This document shows positions 1 through 15,589 of a stretch of 64,000 bases of DNA, piece after piece. The position numbers were made by a program, and so were the translations under genes. The number at the start of each line of letters is the position of its first letter. Position 1 is the stretch's first letter. Source of the stretch: Cordia subcordata (Eukaryota > Streptophyta > Magnoliopsida > Boraginales > Cordiaceae). The notes beneath the pieces are model-generated. The model ran no database searches and was not told the origin of the DNA. It saw nothing but the letters and a program-made list of their open reading frames with translations. Where the stretch lies: contig JAPTOF010000003.1 of the NCBI GenBank assembly GCA_028554755.1, positions 23,310,501-23,374,500 on the forward strand, in the 5' to 3' direction.

Positions 1-29
1 TGAGGCGGAGTGTGTTGTGTCATTGACAG

Positions 30-3042
<3,013 letters not shown>

Positions 3043-3691
3043 CAGTAAGACTCTTAAGTTGCTTGGTTCCAAATATTGCATCAGAGATACACATGGATAC
3101 AAAAGCACACGCACACACGCACCCAGAGGGTGAAAGAGATGTGCTCTTTAAGGTCAAACAGCATCTGGCATTTTCTCTGTGTGAATTAGTAGATAAGAAT
3201 TTGTGTTCGTTATTGGGTTTTACACATATCTGACTTACATCACACTGCTTCTTGCAGGCCTGAAAAGCACAAGGCTATAAATTCTTTTGGCGGACACAGA
3301 AATGAAGTGCAGATAATCGAAATCAGGGATCAAGTGAGGCATCCCTTTCAAATTTATCTCGCGAAGCTTGCCTTTATGACAATTTTGTGCAATATTACTC
3401 GCTGCTGCTGTGTCAGAATCACAACAAAGTTACTCAGTTTTGGTTTCAAGATTTGCAGAAAGTTGTAGTCACAGGAAAGGAGTCTCTCGTAAGGTGGTGT
3501 ACTGCCACGCACTCTTTCCATTTCTGTTTTCATTCATTACGAACAAACTTATCTCCCTCTCTTGTTTAATCCATTGCCAAAATGTAAGCATACCTAATGT
3601 AAATTGCATTCTGCAACCATACTGCAATGAATTTACTAATACAAATTCTTTCTTTCTGTATTAAGCAACGGTCTTCAACAAACCAAAATAA
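3043..3691 (+). other. RWA 3' untranslated region and downstream spacer
   Basis: Sequence after the RWA stop. A plausible 3'UTR intron runs from about 3045 (GTAAGA) to a CAG acceptor near 3258. Short open frames here have no protein-like character. Confidence 0.4.
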
Positions 3692-4050
3692 GACGGTGTT
3701 TGGCTCTGCTTTTTTTAAGTTGCTTATCAGTAATTAAAGTCTATAAACAACTTTTTATGCTTATAAGCAAACAACAAATAAATAAATAAATATTTGGATA
3801 AAATGTGTTTATAAACTATTGACATTTGGCAAATATGTGTTTATAAGTAGTTGTATTTGTTAATATCACTAAAAGGGGTCTTAAAGCACGAGGAGAGCAT
3901 AAAAGGTAGAGTTGTCTTTTTATTTGGTCAAATCACTTTACTTATAAGCAGGTAAAAAGAAAAAGTAGCGAGTGTTGTTTCTATTTTACCTATTTATAAA
4001 CAAGTAAAACCTGCTTATAAATAGATTTTATTAACACATCAAACACCTCT
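3692..4050. mobile_element. Tourist/Harbinger-like MITE, about 360 bp
   Basis: The ends are inverted: GGTGTTTGG near 3695 and CAAACACC near 4041. Several CTTATAAGC-type internal palindromic words are present. The same end motif bounds three other elements in this window (20824-20920, 38794-38909, 61958-62322). The flanking triplets are TAA on the left and TTA on the right, so the target duplication is not clean in this copy. Confidence 0.6.
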
Positions 4051-5182
4051 TTAGGTCATGCTCTCACTAGACGGGGTCGGTTTATTCATGTGTTGAGACC
4101 ACACATTCTTATCAAGGATAATTTCTTTTGTAAGTTCAATCAGTTTGAGATCATTATTATAAAAACAATTTAATTTGGAGAACTAATTGAAGATCTGTAA
4201 GTCTCTATATTCGGTTTATCAAACTAATTGAATGTAAACATGGGGTCCCTAACAGCGCACACAGCTAAATAGACGTGTCGGGACCATTTGGTATTACTAT
4301 TGAAATTTATTACATATATGGAAAATTAGATAGGACGATACGCAATGGTAAGGGCAAGCACATTCTGTACAATTTTGTGTTATTCTTCTGGACACTTTGG
4401 TCACGTTGCAAACATGATGAACATGAAGGGCATATATAAGAACCGTACGTCTCAACCAACAGTTAACCTATTTGATCAAAGCTTGGACATCATGTTCACT
4501 CTCAGCTCAATTCCCATCTTTTATAAAATTTGAACACAAGTTATTATTTTTAAGAAAGTAGTTTCGACTATTTGACTGCTTCCAAGTTGCAGAGCCACCA
4601 TGTTTGGTTAGTAACTTCTTGCAAAGTAAATCATTCCAGACTCATATATATTTATTTCATTTGGGCTAGAAATAAATGAAAAAAATCTTCAGAAGTTTTT
4701 CTAGTTTATTGTATTTTTAGCAATATTTCATTTCCTTACAAACTCGTGATCATTGATGTCATGCTACCATTTCAAAATCCCAAATTCGCTAACGAGATTA
4801 GTGTTGAAGATTTAACATATAGTTACTTGAATTTCAAACTTAGTAGTTCAAAATGATTAAGTTACCACTTAAATTTATAAGTCACTTACTTGACAAATTT
4901 TTCTGTACTAATGTAAGACGTTACAACCACCTTTTCTTAATCCACAAGTGACTGGTGCTAAATAGTCCAAATTAGCTAATATAAATTATCACTTAAATCA
5001 ATAACACTTATTTATAAATCACTAACTTAAAATATCTATTAATATAGATTTATTACAGTTCCAAATACATTTAGTGTTTATGAATCATAGCTGTAGACAA
5101 ATTGTGCAAGCCAATTTACTCATTTATATCTCAAGGATGAAATGTAGGGTAAATTTCAAAAAAGTCTTTAATGTTGTCACTT

Positions 5183-5492
5183 GTTTTTAAAATTAGTCCT
5201 CATTATTTTAAAAGGTTTAAATGAATCTTCAACATAAATGTAGTCAAATTAGCCCTAAATATTAAAGCATTCATATTCTTATATTAGTTCTCAATATTTC
5301 ACAAACTTATTCAATTTCAAATTAGTCCTTGTTATTTTACTCATGTTAGGGACTAATTTGAATGAATTTGAAAAATATTGAATACCAACATACATATTTT
5401 AAAATATTAAAGATCAATTTAACTATATCTATAAAATACTAAGAATTAATTTAAACTTTCCAAAACAATAAACACTAATTTAAAAAATAACT
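5183..5492. repeat. Long imperfect inverted repeat (foldback MITE-like)
   Basis: The left half (5183-5335) contains AAATTAGTCCT-type words. The right half (5347-5492) is their imperfect reverse complement (GGGACTAATTTGAA and so on), centred near 5341. The two arms of about 150 bp pair over most of their length. No target duplication could be fixed. Confidence 0.5.
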
Positions 5493-6156
5493 CTATTAAA
5501 TACTTATGATATAATTTTCCGGAAAAAGTACTAGTCATAAGCTTTGGATTCTTTCTTTTTAATTAAAAACCATGCTTAAGAAACCTGCTATAATTCGTAT
5601 AAATGATTAAGCATCTGCTCACGTGTGCATTATGGCATGTAACAGTTAGATAAAGTAATTGGATAACGATTTTTTATAGTCACATTAAAAAATATGAATT
5701 TTTTTTAAAAGTTAATTAGTGTTAAGAGACAGTAAACTTTGGAATTTTTTTTAATAACTTGGGAAGAACAATATTGGACAAGATCAAAGGTATCAAATTC
5801 AAATATATATATATTTTCTCATTATAAATATTATCTAGTCATTTACTATTACATCACAAGATTTATAACTTTAAAATTAATTCAATGTGGTTGTACCGAA
5901 AATGACACTAGAACTTGATACTTCATCTCTCCTCCAAGTATAACAGAGCTTGACATGTCAGGTAGAGAAATACTAATTGTGTTAAATATTATTAATATTT
6001 TAATGTGATATAATGTATTAGATTAATATTATATATAATGTATATCATGCTCACTTTAATTAAATATTACAAACATTTTGACTACAAAAAATATTGCATA
6101 CATGATATCATTTATAGATTTGAGCATTACAATGATGAAAAAAATCCTTATTACTA

Positions 6157-6271
6157 ATTTATCATAAAAACTTTATTAGATTTATAATATTGTTTACAAA
6201 TGATATAACAAGATTTATAAAATAATATATATATATAATATTATAAATCTAATAAATTTTTTATGATAAAT
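6157..6271. repeat. AT-rich hairpin with 35-nt arms
   Basis: Positions 6157-6191 and 6237-6271 are near-perfect reverse complements (ATTTATCATAAAAA against TTTTTTATGATAAAT), around a 45-nt AT-rich loop. It may be a small foldback element inside the surrounding duplicated repeat. Confidence 0.5.
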
Positions 6272-6276
6272 CTATA

Positions 6277-6309
<33 letters not shown>

Positions 6310-8269
6310 TACACACTAAAGTCAAAGTGGCACATTAACTTTTTAAAATAGACAAGAGCTTGACATATCAATTTAAAAATATATTATACTAAATATTATT
6401 AATGCTATATAATGTATGAGACTGTTCAACGTATATCATGTTAATTTTAATTAAATAACATAATATATTTAGTCAAATATATTAATATCAAATATTATAT
6501 ACATGGTGCAAAATTTAATTTAATGGCAAATGTTGTGTATATGATATCATTCATGAATATTATTATTAAAGTGGTAGAAAAATACCTATATAATACGTAC
6601 AATAAATTTTTATTTTTTACATAAATAGTAATAGATCTTGAAATGATTATGAGATATTTTGATATTTAAATCATAGTTGTGAGTAAAATTTATTTGTTTG
6701 GATATATAGTTTTTGAATTTTAAGGCAAGTTATTATTTTCTTTTGTTTGTAAACAATAAATAAAATTTAGTTAACAAATAGTATTAGTGGTCCTTATTGT
6801 TAATTTATCATAATAATTTACTCATGTACTTTCTTATATTATTTAAAAATGAAGTACAGTTAGATCTAGAATTTATAATTAAAAATATATTAGAACCTAC
6901 GCACAGGACTAAATGCTTGTGTGTGTGTATATATATCTTTATATATATATGCAATATCTTTGGGGCACGGCATTTGAGTGATAAAACCCACATGGTATTA
7001 TAAATGTAGTGAACTAACAATATATGTCACATCCTTTTCATCGACTGGTGACATAAATGATGATGATGATATGATAATTGCTTAGCTGAACACAAAATAT
7101 CGCGTCCACCACTGAATGTTTGGATGAAAGAGTCTGCTGGCGGCTAATTTTGGTGCCACTTGCACGCTTTGAGTCGAACATTATTAGCTGAAACTGATTC
7201 GTTTGAGTTCATTGCTAATGTCAAGCCTATTGCAATGAAGGCTATGGATAGTAACTGTAATAAATGAGGATTTTTTTTTTAAATGACACAAATTTTAAAA
7301 TTTTTTACGAAAATAACTTTGTTTTGGAACGAATTGCAAATCTAACCTTTTTGACTATTCAAAAGTCGAAATCGACTGTCTAATCAACAAAAATACAACA
7401 TTTATTACGAGCCCGTTGGCCAAGTAATTTTCAACCATTGAAACAAATTTCGGCGATTAAATAGCCGAAATTTGCCGCATTTAAATTGCCCGCTGTAACT
7501 GTCAAATTTTCGGTAATTGAATAGCCAAATTCAGTGATTGAATAGCCGAACATTCTTCAGCTTTTAACTCACCCCTCCTTTTCTTCCTCACACCCGAATC
7601 TTTTCCTTCTCCCCTCCTATCTTCTCCCACAAAAAATTCATGCTCCCAAACCCTCCATTCTTACATAAAACAAGCTCCAAACGTAGGAATTTGTCTATTC
7701 TTGTAAGTTTTTACCGATTTAAATTTTTGATTTTATGCGCATATATATGTTTTTTATGTATGCATATGTTGGATATACATATCATGTGAATGTATATATC
7801 TTTTTTTATGTATATATATGTTGTGCATGTATATGTTATATATGTAGATGCTGTAAATCTATAGTTTAGTTGTAGATATAGACAATACGAAAATTAAAAT
7901 TAATAGGATATTTGGGAAAATGAAATCTAATGAAATTAAGAATTTTAAAGTAATAGGAAACTTATTAATTTCTATGTTTAGAATGTTATAGAATAAAGAA
8001 AAGTGGAATGGGATGAAATTAAGAAATAGGAATTTATTAAACTTATAAAAACTTGTAGGAAGTATTGAATTTAATAATTATTATTTAGTGTGATTATTAT
8101 TGTGAATATTAATGGAATTAATATTAGTACTGTTATTATTAGCATCATGCTTAGTATAATTTTTTTTATTACTAGTATGATTATTATGTATTTTTATTAG
8201 TTTATTAATGGCTTAATATTATTTTCATTATTATAATTATGATTATTATGTAGTATTATTAGAATATTA

Positions 8270-8365
8270 TTAGTTTATTATTATTATCATTATTATTAGT
8301 ATTATTATCATTGTAATTACTACCATTATTATTATTATTATTATTTTTTATTATTATTATTATTA

Positions 8366-8399
<34 letters not shown>

Positions 8400-8512
8400 T
8401 ACTACTATTACTACTACTACTACTACTACTATTACTACTACTACTACTACTACTACTATTACTACTACTACTACTACTACTACTATTATTACTATTATCA
8501 CTATTATTAATT
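8270..8512. repeat. ATT and ACT trinucleotide microsatellite
   Basis: An imperfect (ATT)n run is followed from about 8396 by (ACT/TAC)n, then AT-rich sequence. Both strands are open across it (poly-Leu on plus, poly-Ile/Val on minus), purely because of the repeat. Confidence 0.9.
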
Positions 8513-8544
8513 AATTTATTTATTTATTTATTTTCCGTAGAATA

Positions 8545-9610
8545 CGTTATGGCCCATAGACCCATACCAGAGTATATCTCTCTTCTCGTTCATTATGCGC
8601 AGCATAAAACTCACCTTATGATGAGCACCACCTATCAGAGAGAGGCACGAGTACCTAGATGTGATAAGCATCTACATGATGAGCCTGAGCACCCTCGTGT
8701 TCAGGAGGCATTGATACACACTGGGTTTTATGGGTGCTATGCAGCAGGCAGGCAGGAGTTTTATTATCCCATGATGACAGCCCTAGTTAAGCGATGGAGA
8801 ACAGGACGCACACATTTCACCTCACTTGCAGAGAGGCCACTATTATGTTACAGGATATAGTTGTTTTATAGAGTTTACCCATACAGAATGACCTTATGCT
8901 AGATGTTGGTAAAGCGCAACTTCCGGTTGCTGAGTGGCAGGAGCTATTCCAACAAGTATGTGGTGTTGCAGTTCCTGCGGAAGCAATTAATGCTAAATCT
9001 GGCAAGGAAAACTTGCATAAGGTGAGAAATGTATACAATACGAGTCATCTTGAGGACTATACCGTTGCCCAGGCTAAGCTACGTGCCCGTCTATGGATAT
9101 TCTCATTCTTGAATTGCCATCTATCCCCCAACACCAGTGGTAATCATGGAGACATGAACTGGTCATTTGTGCTACAAGAATTTGGGGCAATTAGGTCTTT
9201 GAATTAGGGCGCTGCAGCACTTGTATACATGTATCATCAGTTGGATCTCTGTGCATACGTTGATAGAGTTAACTTATGCAGTAGATTTACTCTTATGCAG
9301 GTATTATAATTAATTAGTTATGTATGGGTAAATTTTGTAAAATTACTTATGTTACTATGTTGTTATTTATTTGCAATGGTGGATGTTCGATAGATTTGAC
9401 ATTTTCAGACCCAGACTCCATTCACCGCTTGCATGGTAAGTGCAGAGGACACACCCTGCAGAGGAGAATTGGGTAGGGTTACCGAGCAAGCCCCGTGGGG
9501 CAATATATCTTTGGTCGAAGGGGTTTTAGGATATCGCTATTGAGGGTTTATTGGTGATTCGTGATGCATTGGACAAGATGCAGCCCGATCAAGTTAGATA
9601 AATATGAAGA
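8545..9610 (+). pseudogene. Plant mobile domain (PMD)-like fragment inside the MULE, broken
   Basis: The translation in several frames resembles the aminotransferase-like plant mobile domain shared by MAIN/MAIL proteins and some MULEs and Ty3 elements. About 8680-8860 gives TGFYGCYAAGRQEFYYPMM and then ALVKRWR, which fits the conserved start of the domain. The frame is then lost. It resumes at 8896-9200 (WIFSFLNCHLSPNTSGNH) and continues in another frame near 9205 with a GAAALVYMYHQLDLCAYVDR-type stretch. Stops and frameshifts show it is not translated as one protein. It could be a captured host gene or an original MULE gene. The upstream microsatellite makes a true start impossible to define. 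Confidence 0.55.
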
Positions 9611-10149
9611 TATATATTTACATATTGTATATGCTCTTTAATTAAATGGCTATTTAACTTATCCAAATAAATTAATGACATTACAATTCGAGGTGCCGAT
9701 CGCCATAGACCAATTTCATTACCTTATTTCGTCCACGTCATGTCTTTCCATAAGATATATCCACATGAAGTACTTCCTTAATGTGAGCTTGAACAAAACC
9801 TACCTCGAAATCGCATTTATGTTTTATAAAATGCCTTATCATAAATCTGACCAGATCAGCAGTAACATTTCTGTGCCCATATCATTTGTTAGGAACTAAG
9901 CAATTATGAACCCCGCAGTACTTTGTAATCTCGAATTGACAGTGCGTGAATTTTTTTTATGGCACGTAAGTACCATCTACATGGATTATCGGGGTTGATA
10001 CTCTTGCAAGAAATGAGGTACAAGTTAGATGTGGACCTATCGACCATGTATTCTCGTTGTATACTAACTGCGTACATCTGTACGGCCCTCTATACATCTT
10101 TTTTGGTAGGAAAAACCATGCCCACTAAAAGCTCCTTTCTATCAAGGTC

Positions 10150-10958
10150 TTAAACGGGCTTCCTTGTTGGTACATCCATACTATCCATGTAGTATTCTTG
10201 TGCAAGAGTTTGTAACTGATCAAACTTCTCGACCATAGCTACTCCATCACTACTCGGACCAGCCCCTATGTTAGAGTTTGCATAATTGAAATTCCTGTCA
10301 AATAGATCTTCATCATATTCATCATCATCGTACCATGCATTTTGTTGGTTCAATTCGACATCCTCGTCCTCTTCTTCCAGCTCCGATTGAAATGTGTCCA
10401 TATTCAAGTCGCGCACCGCATATGGGCCTTCGGCATGTGATGTCCCTGCAACATTAAACGTGTCCTGAGGAGACACAATCAAATTGGAAAATTCTGCCAC
10501 CATCGTTGCTATATCGACCCCTTTGTCTTGGTAACCACTAAAATTTGCATTCAAATCGAGGACAGTGCCATAAGAAGGAGCACCACTCACTGTCTGGAAA
10601 ATGTACACGTCATCCGTGTCTATGTCAACATAAACATCTGATGTATGCATTTAATTGGGATGGCAAGCGATCTCATATATGTCTCCAACTCTTTATCGGA
10701 AGTGACTGCACCAACGCTGAAGTATGGATATCGGGAGTTAAGGAGTGTCGATTGGAAATGGTGATGTAATTGAATTCTGTCCATGTCATAAAGCAAATTA
10801 AGCTTCTCATAAACACTGTAAACGAACTCATTGTACGACATTTCTTGTGTTATTTTAACTTTGCATCTTGGCTTTGTAGTCTCGTACTCTTCACTGAAAG
10901 GGCCATTGATTGTTTGGCGGCCATAATGTAAAATAACAGTTACTGAGTTCGGATTCAT
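10150..10958 (-). pseudogene. MuDR-type transposase N-terminal region, truncated
   Basis: Two overlapping minus-strand frames form one broken product. The first (10958-10620) starts MNPNSVTVILHYGR and continues as a PB1-like N-terminal domain typical of plant MuDR transposases (KVKITQEMSYNEFVYSVYEK). The second (10650-10150) starts MHTSDVYVDIDTDD and has an acidic linker (ELEEEDEDVELNQQ) of the kind found before the zinc-finger and DDE parts. The two frames meet near 10640, which implies a frameshift or small intron. Nothing resembling the DDE core follows downstream (lower coordinates), so the gene is cut short. It lies inside the MULE and opposes the PMD fragment. Confidence 0.6.
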
Positions 10959-11665
10959 ATTTTAAAAGTTTGAATGAAAGAAGCAACAGGATGAGGGTTT
11001 ATATAGAGGCTTGTAGACCGTCAATTGAGGCTGACTTCGTTTGTTGCATAGCCAAAATTGGGATTTCGGCTATTCAACAAACGAATTTGGCTGCCACCTA
11101 GTCAAAAAAATATTCGCTAACGAGATATATGAACGACGTCACAAAATTTTGGCTATTGAAATGCCCAAATATGCCACGCTGACACAGGAATTTATTCCCC
11201 ACTAATTTCAGCTATTCAACAATCGAATTTGACTTTGAGGATTCAACAGTCGATTTCGGTGATTCAAAAGCCGAAATTTTCCATGCAGCCTAACAGCGTC
11301 TCAGAAAGGAACTTTCATTTTTTCAAAAAACATGTAGTTTTTCAATTGCCCATTTCGGTTATTTAAAAGCCAAAAAGATTAGATTTGCAATACGTCCCAA
11401 AACAAAGCTATTTTAATAAGAAATTTTAAATTTTGTGTCATTTATAAAAAAATTTCTAATAAATGATGTATACAACTCACAATCGTTTAATTAGTAAAGA
11501 GTAATATTATGAGTGTTTCGTGACCCGTCAAAATATATGGTTATTACACCATAAATAAATGCAAAGTATCTAGGAGACTGAGCTATAAACGCCAGTCATG
11601 CAGTTAATAGTCTACCAGTCCACTTTGGCAACTTCATGTCAATTGCAGTAGCAGATATATCTGTA

Positions 11666-13144
11666 ATGGAGGAAGCCCAAGCATCATTGCCAACTTATAT
11701 TACTGGTGAGTAAAATTTTCTTAAGCCCACAGACAAGAAAATATCACAGCTTAATTGCTTCAGAAAGATTTCTACTTGCAAAGCAAATGGATGAACAAAA
11801 ATGATCATTCTTGGCAACTTGAAAGGAGATAGACCAGAAAAGTTCCTGCAAAAATTTACCATTTTTAGCATCATACAATTACGAATCCACTATGTTGCAG
11901 AACAAATTCTATGTGTATTTAGCAACTGATTTTTTTCCGTTGCTAAATAATCAGCAGTTTTCCAGCAGCGGCAAGTGATTTTTCATGTTTCTTGGGCAGG
12001 TGAGGAAGCCAGAGGAGCAAAGTCAAGTGAAGCTGCCAATTTCAGCCAAGAAACAACTTCTTCTTGGCTTAAACGATACAAATGGTGGCTTCAGATTGCC
12101 ATGTATACATTCTTTGTCTTGTCTGGTGGTTCTGTAGGCACCCTTTTGGGTAGATTGTATTTTGACAAAGGTGGAGAGAGCAAATGGATGGCAACTCTTG
12201 TGCAGATTGCTGGTTTCCCTGTGCTGCTCCCCTTCTTTTGCACCACAAGAACCAAGTCTCAGAGTATCGAGACGGGTACAAAATTTTGGAGATCTTGCAC
12301 ACAGATAAGCGGAACACGAAAATCTGCCTTGGTTCTTGCATCTGTCTATGTCTCCCTAGGCCTATTTTTATCAGCAGATTGCATGCTATACTCAATAGGC
12401 CTAATGTACCTTCCAGTCACTACCTACACTGTGATCGCAGCTAGCCAACTGGCGTTCAATGCCTTGTTCTCATTCTTCCTCAACAAACAAAAATTCACAC
12501 CTTATATAATAAACTCGGTTATACTCGTCACCATCTCTGCCATACTCCTTGTCTTCCAAACCGACTCCGGATCGTCCGGGAAAACCTCAAGAAAGCATTA
12601 CATGATAGGATTTGTGTGTACAGTTGCAGCATCTGCTGGTTATGCCCTGATGCTCTCACTAACACAGCTTGCATTTCAGAGGATCATCAAGAAAGAAAAT
12701 TTCAGACAAGTACTAAACTTGTCATTCTACCAATCCTTTGTTGCATCAGTTGCTATCTTGATAGGGCTCTTTGCAAGTGGAGAGTGGAAGATTTTGAAGA
12801 AAGAGATGGATGAGTTCAAATTGGGAGAAGTTTCATATGTTATGGACTTGGTGTGGACAGCTGTGGGGTGGCAGGCTTTTACTGTTGGCGCTGTTGGGCT
12901 TGTTTTCAAGGTCTCTTCACTCTTCTCAAATCTCATCAGCATGTTGAGTTTGCCCATAGCTCCAGTTTTTGCTGTGTTCATTTTCAAGGATAAAATCACT
13001 GGTTTGAAAGTTGTGGCTATGTTGCTGGCCATGTGGGGTTTTGCTTCATATATCTACCAGCATTATCTTGATGATAAGAAGATTAGGGCTCAAAACAAAC
13101 TCACCCGTGATATTTCTCAGGTTTCTATGGCAGAAGCAACTTAA
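11666..13144 (+). CDS. Purine permease (PUP family) transporter, 394 aa
   Basis: Integral membrane carrier of the plant PUP family (drug/metabolite transporter superfamily), moving adenine, cytokinin or related bases with protons. Two exons: 11666-11705 (MEEAQASLPTYIT plus one base) and 12000-13144. The GTGAGT donor and TTGGGCAG acceptor restore the frame. An in-frame upstream ATG at 11975 lies inside this intron and is less likely as the start. Family signatures are RYKWWLQIAMYTFFVLSGGS, TLLGRLYFDKGGESKWM, LMYLPVTTYTVIAASQLAFN and SFFLNKQKFTP. Near the C-terminus come GAVGLVFKVSSLFSN and WGFASYIYQHY. About ten hydrophobic spans and a length near 390 match the family. Substrate and paralogue number cannot be set. 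A broken paralogue lies 2.4 kb downstream. Confidence 0.92.
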
Positions 13145-15589
13145 TTAAGCTGCAGTATATGGCTTTTTGCAGCTTGTTCAGCACTTCTTATTGTTACAAC
13201 TAGGGAGTTTATGTTCATATGCATGCTTAATTGCAGCATTATTATATCATAATTAAAACTAGATCAATGAGAATGACCACGTTTTAGTAGTTTGAAACAT
13301 TCTTGAACACCTCATGATTGCAGGAATCCTTTTTCATGAAACCATCCTCTTAATTATTAATGTTGTAGCCTAAACCAAGTCAATTCTTATTTCGCTAAAT
13401 AGGATACGATTCACTTAGTCTTGTCGAAGGCGCCTTCTTTGTTAGTATTATGCGTTTTTCTATCTCGTTTAAGGATCTCCTTACAAATCATAATTAAGTT
13501 TTTCCTTTGTTATTATTTGAATTAATAATTAGCTCATTAAAACATTAAATCAAGCAGCTTACTATTCCTGATGGTGAAAGTTTCAGAAACTTATCGTACT
13601 TTGTGTGTTTGATGACATTTAAACGTGAAAGCTGATCGGACGTTCGATTTGGTGCTCACTGTTCAAACACGCAACTGGTCGGAAAGTGAAATAAAGCAAT
13701 GGGTTGCTCCTAGAAAACGATTCGAGGAGATGGTCTTAGAAACAGTGACGGTAGTCACCACCACATACACATACAATGACACGTGTTACCGTTACATCTT
13801 ATACCGGACCACCGAGTTTGTCGTCAAAGAAAATTCCATGACATAAAAGGCAGGCAAAGTTGACAAATTTCATTGCGGGCTGCAAGTGCATGTTTCATCC
13901 GAGTTTGCAGTCAAAAACAGATTCTTCTAAGATACAAAAAAACCTGCAGAAAAATCGTATGTCCACATCCAAATATTATCAGTCAGTCGGTAACAAATGC
14001 AAATAGAAACATGATAATGTGTGTCTTTACCGGGGAAGATACTGCGCGTCTGAATTAAAATGGGACGTGCCTGGAATAATGCATCAGTAGTCTAAACTTC
14101 ATATGTTGTCTCCCAAAAATCAACTAGGTATATAGGTTTGAGTCCATGGCAAGCAAGAGATTGCATAGTCCTGCATATACCACAGATCACTACTGATGTT
14201 ATGAAATAATCAACACTGGCAGTAAAACCAGAGCTAATCCGGGTAATATTTATTTCATTATCACGATGAGGAAAATGTATCAATTTATCATATCCCACTT
14301 ACTTAATATGCGTTTCTGACTATATGGTTGCCTCAAAACCAATCCGCTTCTAGATTTCAAAGTTCCAACTTGAATTTATCTGCACGTTCATCACCGTGGT
14401 CAAGGTCTTCTTTCTCCCACCTGAAAAGGTCAGTATTCGGTTGTTTCAGATCCTTGCTTTCAAATATATGAGATATTTAGAAACTCATCATAATCCACTT
14501 CAGTAAACATATTCATACATTTGACTAATAACTCCAGAAACATAAAATTTTCCAAATGGTTAGCTTCACTAAGGCATCAATCATTGAGGAAGTTTTGACA
14601 CACAGAAGTTTATGAGAATAGCTAGACATAACGAGGGAACATAACAGAAAATTCACATGACAGCATATATCCAAGACGTATTTATGTCTGGGTGACACAA
14701 AAAGCATGATGACATTTTGTTGGCATGGCTCTTTAACTAAATCATCTAGAAAGATTATGACATCACAATTAAAACACAAATCAGCTTAACAGTAGTCATG
14801 CAACTCATGCTGCATAGACACACAATAAGATTGTGGCTTAATATATGTTGTGTCTTGGACAAAGTTATTAGATTATATAGATTATAAAGTGTCTTTCAGC
14901 AATCACTACAGAAAATGCTCATCTGCTATCAACATGGAATTGACAAGAGTAAGGCCTAACATCACAGTATTAATTGCATGATATCAAGTCTTGTGATAAT
15001 AGTAGGCAAGTGTAAACATTTACATGCTTTGAGCTGCTTTTGAATCTTCTGATCCATTTTTATTTGATACTCAGGAGCTTTCACACTTTGAATCAGAGAA
15101 TGTCAAAGAGCCAGAACTGAGATCCTTGAGTAAGCCACGTACATCTCATATGATTTTCCTCAGTCAAGTCATCATTGCAGCAAACGTCAATATGATCAAA
15201 ATTGCACAGAACAGTATTGCCTGAAAGAGGATAAAAGTTTGAAAAGCAACCTCCCCCATCACTGGAAAAACCAGCACTGGTCCTGCCATCTCAAATAATC
15301 TCTCTGTTTCTCTTCTTCAATGCCAGAAAAGTAATACATTCAGTATGAAAATTCCACAAATATTTTTCTTAGACATGCATAATTCATAAAGCAAACCTGC
15401 CATTCCATTCACTGAGAATCACACACCCTACCTGATTTGCACACTCATTTTATGGCCATACTTCCAAGGGCAACAGAGAACAATAATTCACATCTCTACA
15501 AGCTTGAAACTCAAATAGAATATCATACTTCCAGGACATGGTTCACCTAATAATATCTATCATGACACAACTAACATTTTTTACCCTAC
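13145..15589. other. Spacer between purine permease gene and its broken paralogue
   Basis: No convincing gene, RNA or complete transposon was seen. Short open frames at 13625-13846 and 14092-14779 have no family resemblance. Part of this stretch is probably the decayed 5' region of the paralogue. Confidence 0.4.

Larger units (their letters stand above)
4051..7258. other. AT-rich spacer without genes; foldback and duplicated repeats
   Basis: No convincing coding region. It holds a long imperfect foldback (5183-5492), a diverged tandem duplication (about 5946-6353 and 6354-6600) and a hairpin (6157-6191 with 6237-6271). A TA/CA microsatellite lies at about 6279-6317. Confidence 0.6.
7268..11457. 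mobile_element. Mutator-like element (MULE), 4190 bp, with long TIRs and 9-bp target duplication
   Basis: Both sides carry the 9-bp direct repeat AATAAATGA (7259-7267 and 11458-11466), the length expected for Mutator-like elements. The ends are inverted: left 7268-7382 and right about 11340-11457 share AAATGACACAAA, then TTTGTTTTGG and TTGCAAATCTAA in the same order and spacing. Subterminal zones at 7330-7560 and 11040-11400 are packed with degenerate copies of TTCGGCTATTCAA and its complement. Inside are a plant-mobile-domain fragment (+), a MuDR N-terminal-like fragment (-) and a large ATT/ACT microsatellite. No DDE catalytic domain of a MURA transposase was seen, so this is probably a non-autonomous or decayed copy. 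Confidence 0.85.

Noticed and set aside
8259..8860. Open frames through the trinucleotide repeat (poly-Leu and poly-Val/Ile)
   Set aside because: They are created by the ATT/ACT microsatellite. Only the part after about 8545 on plus has protein-like content and is reported as a PMD fragment.
13625..14779. Short open frames on both strands between the purine permease copies
   Set aside because: No recognisable domain, no splice context and lengths expected by chance.
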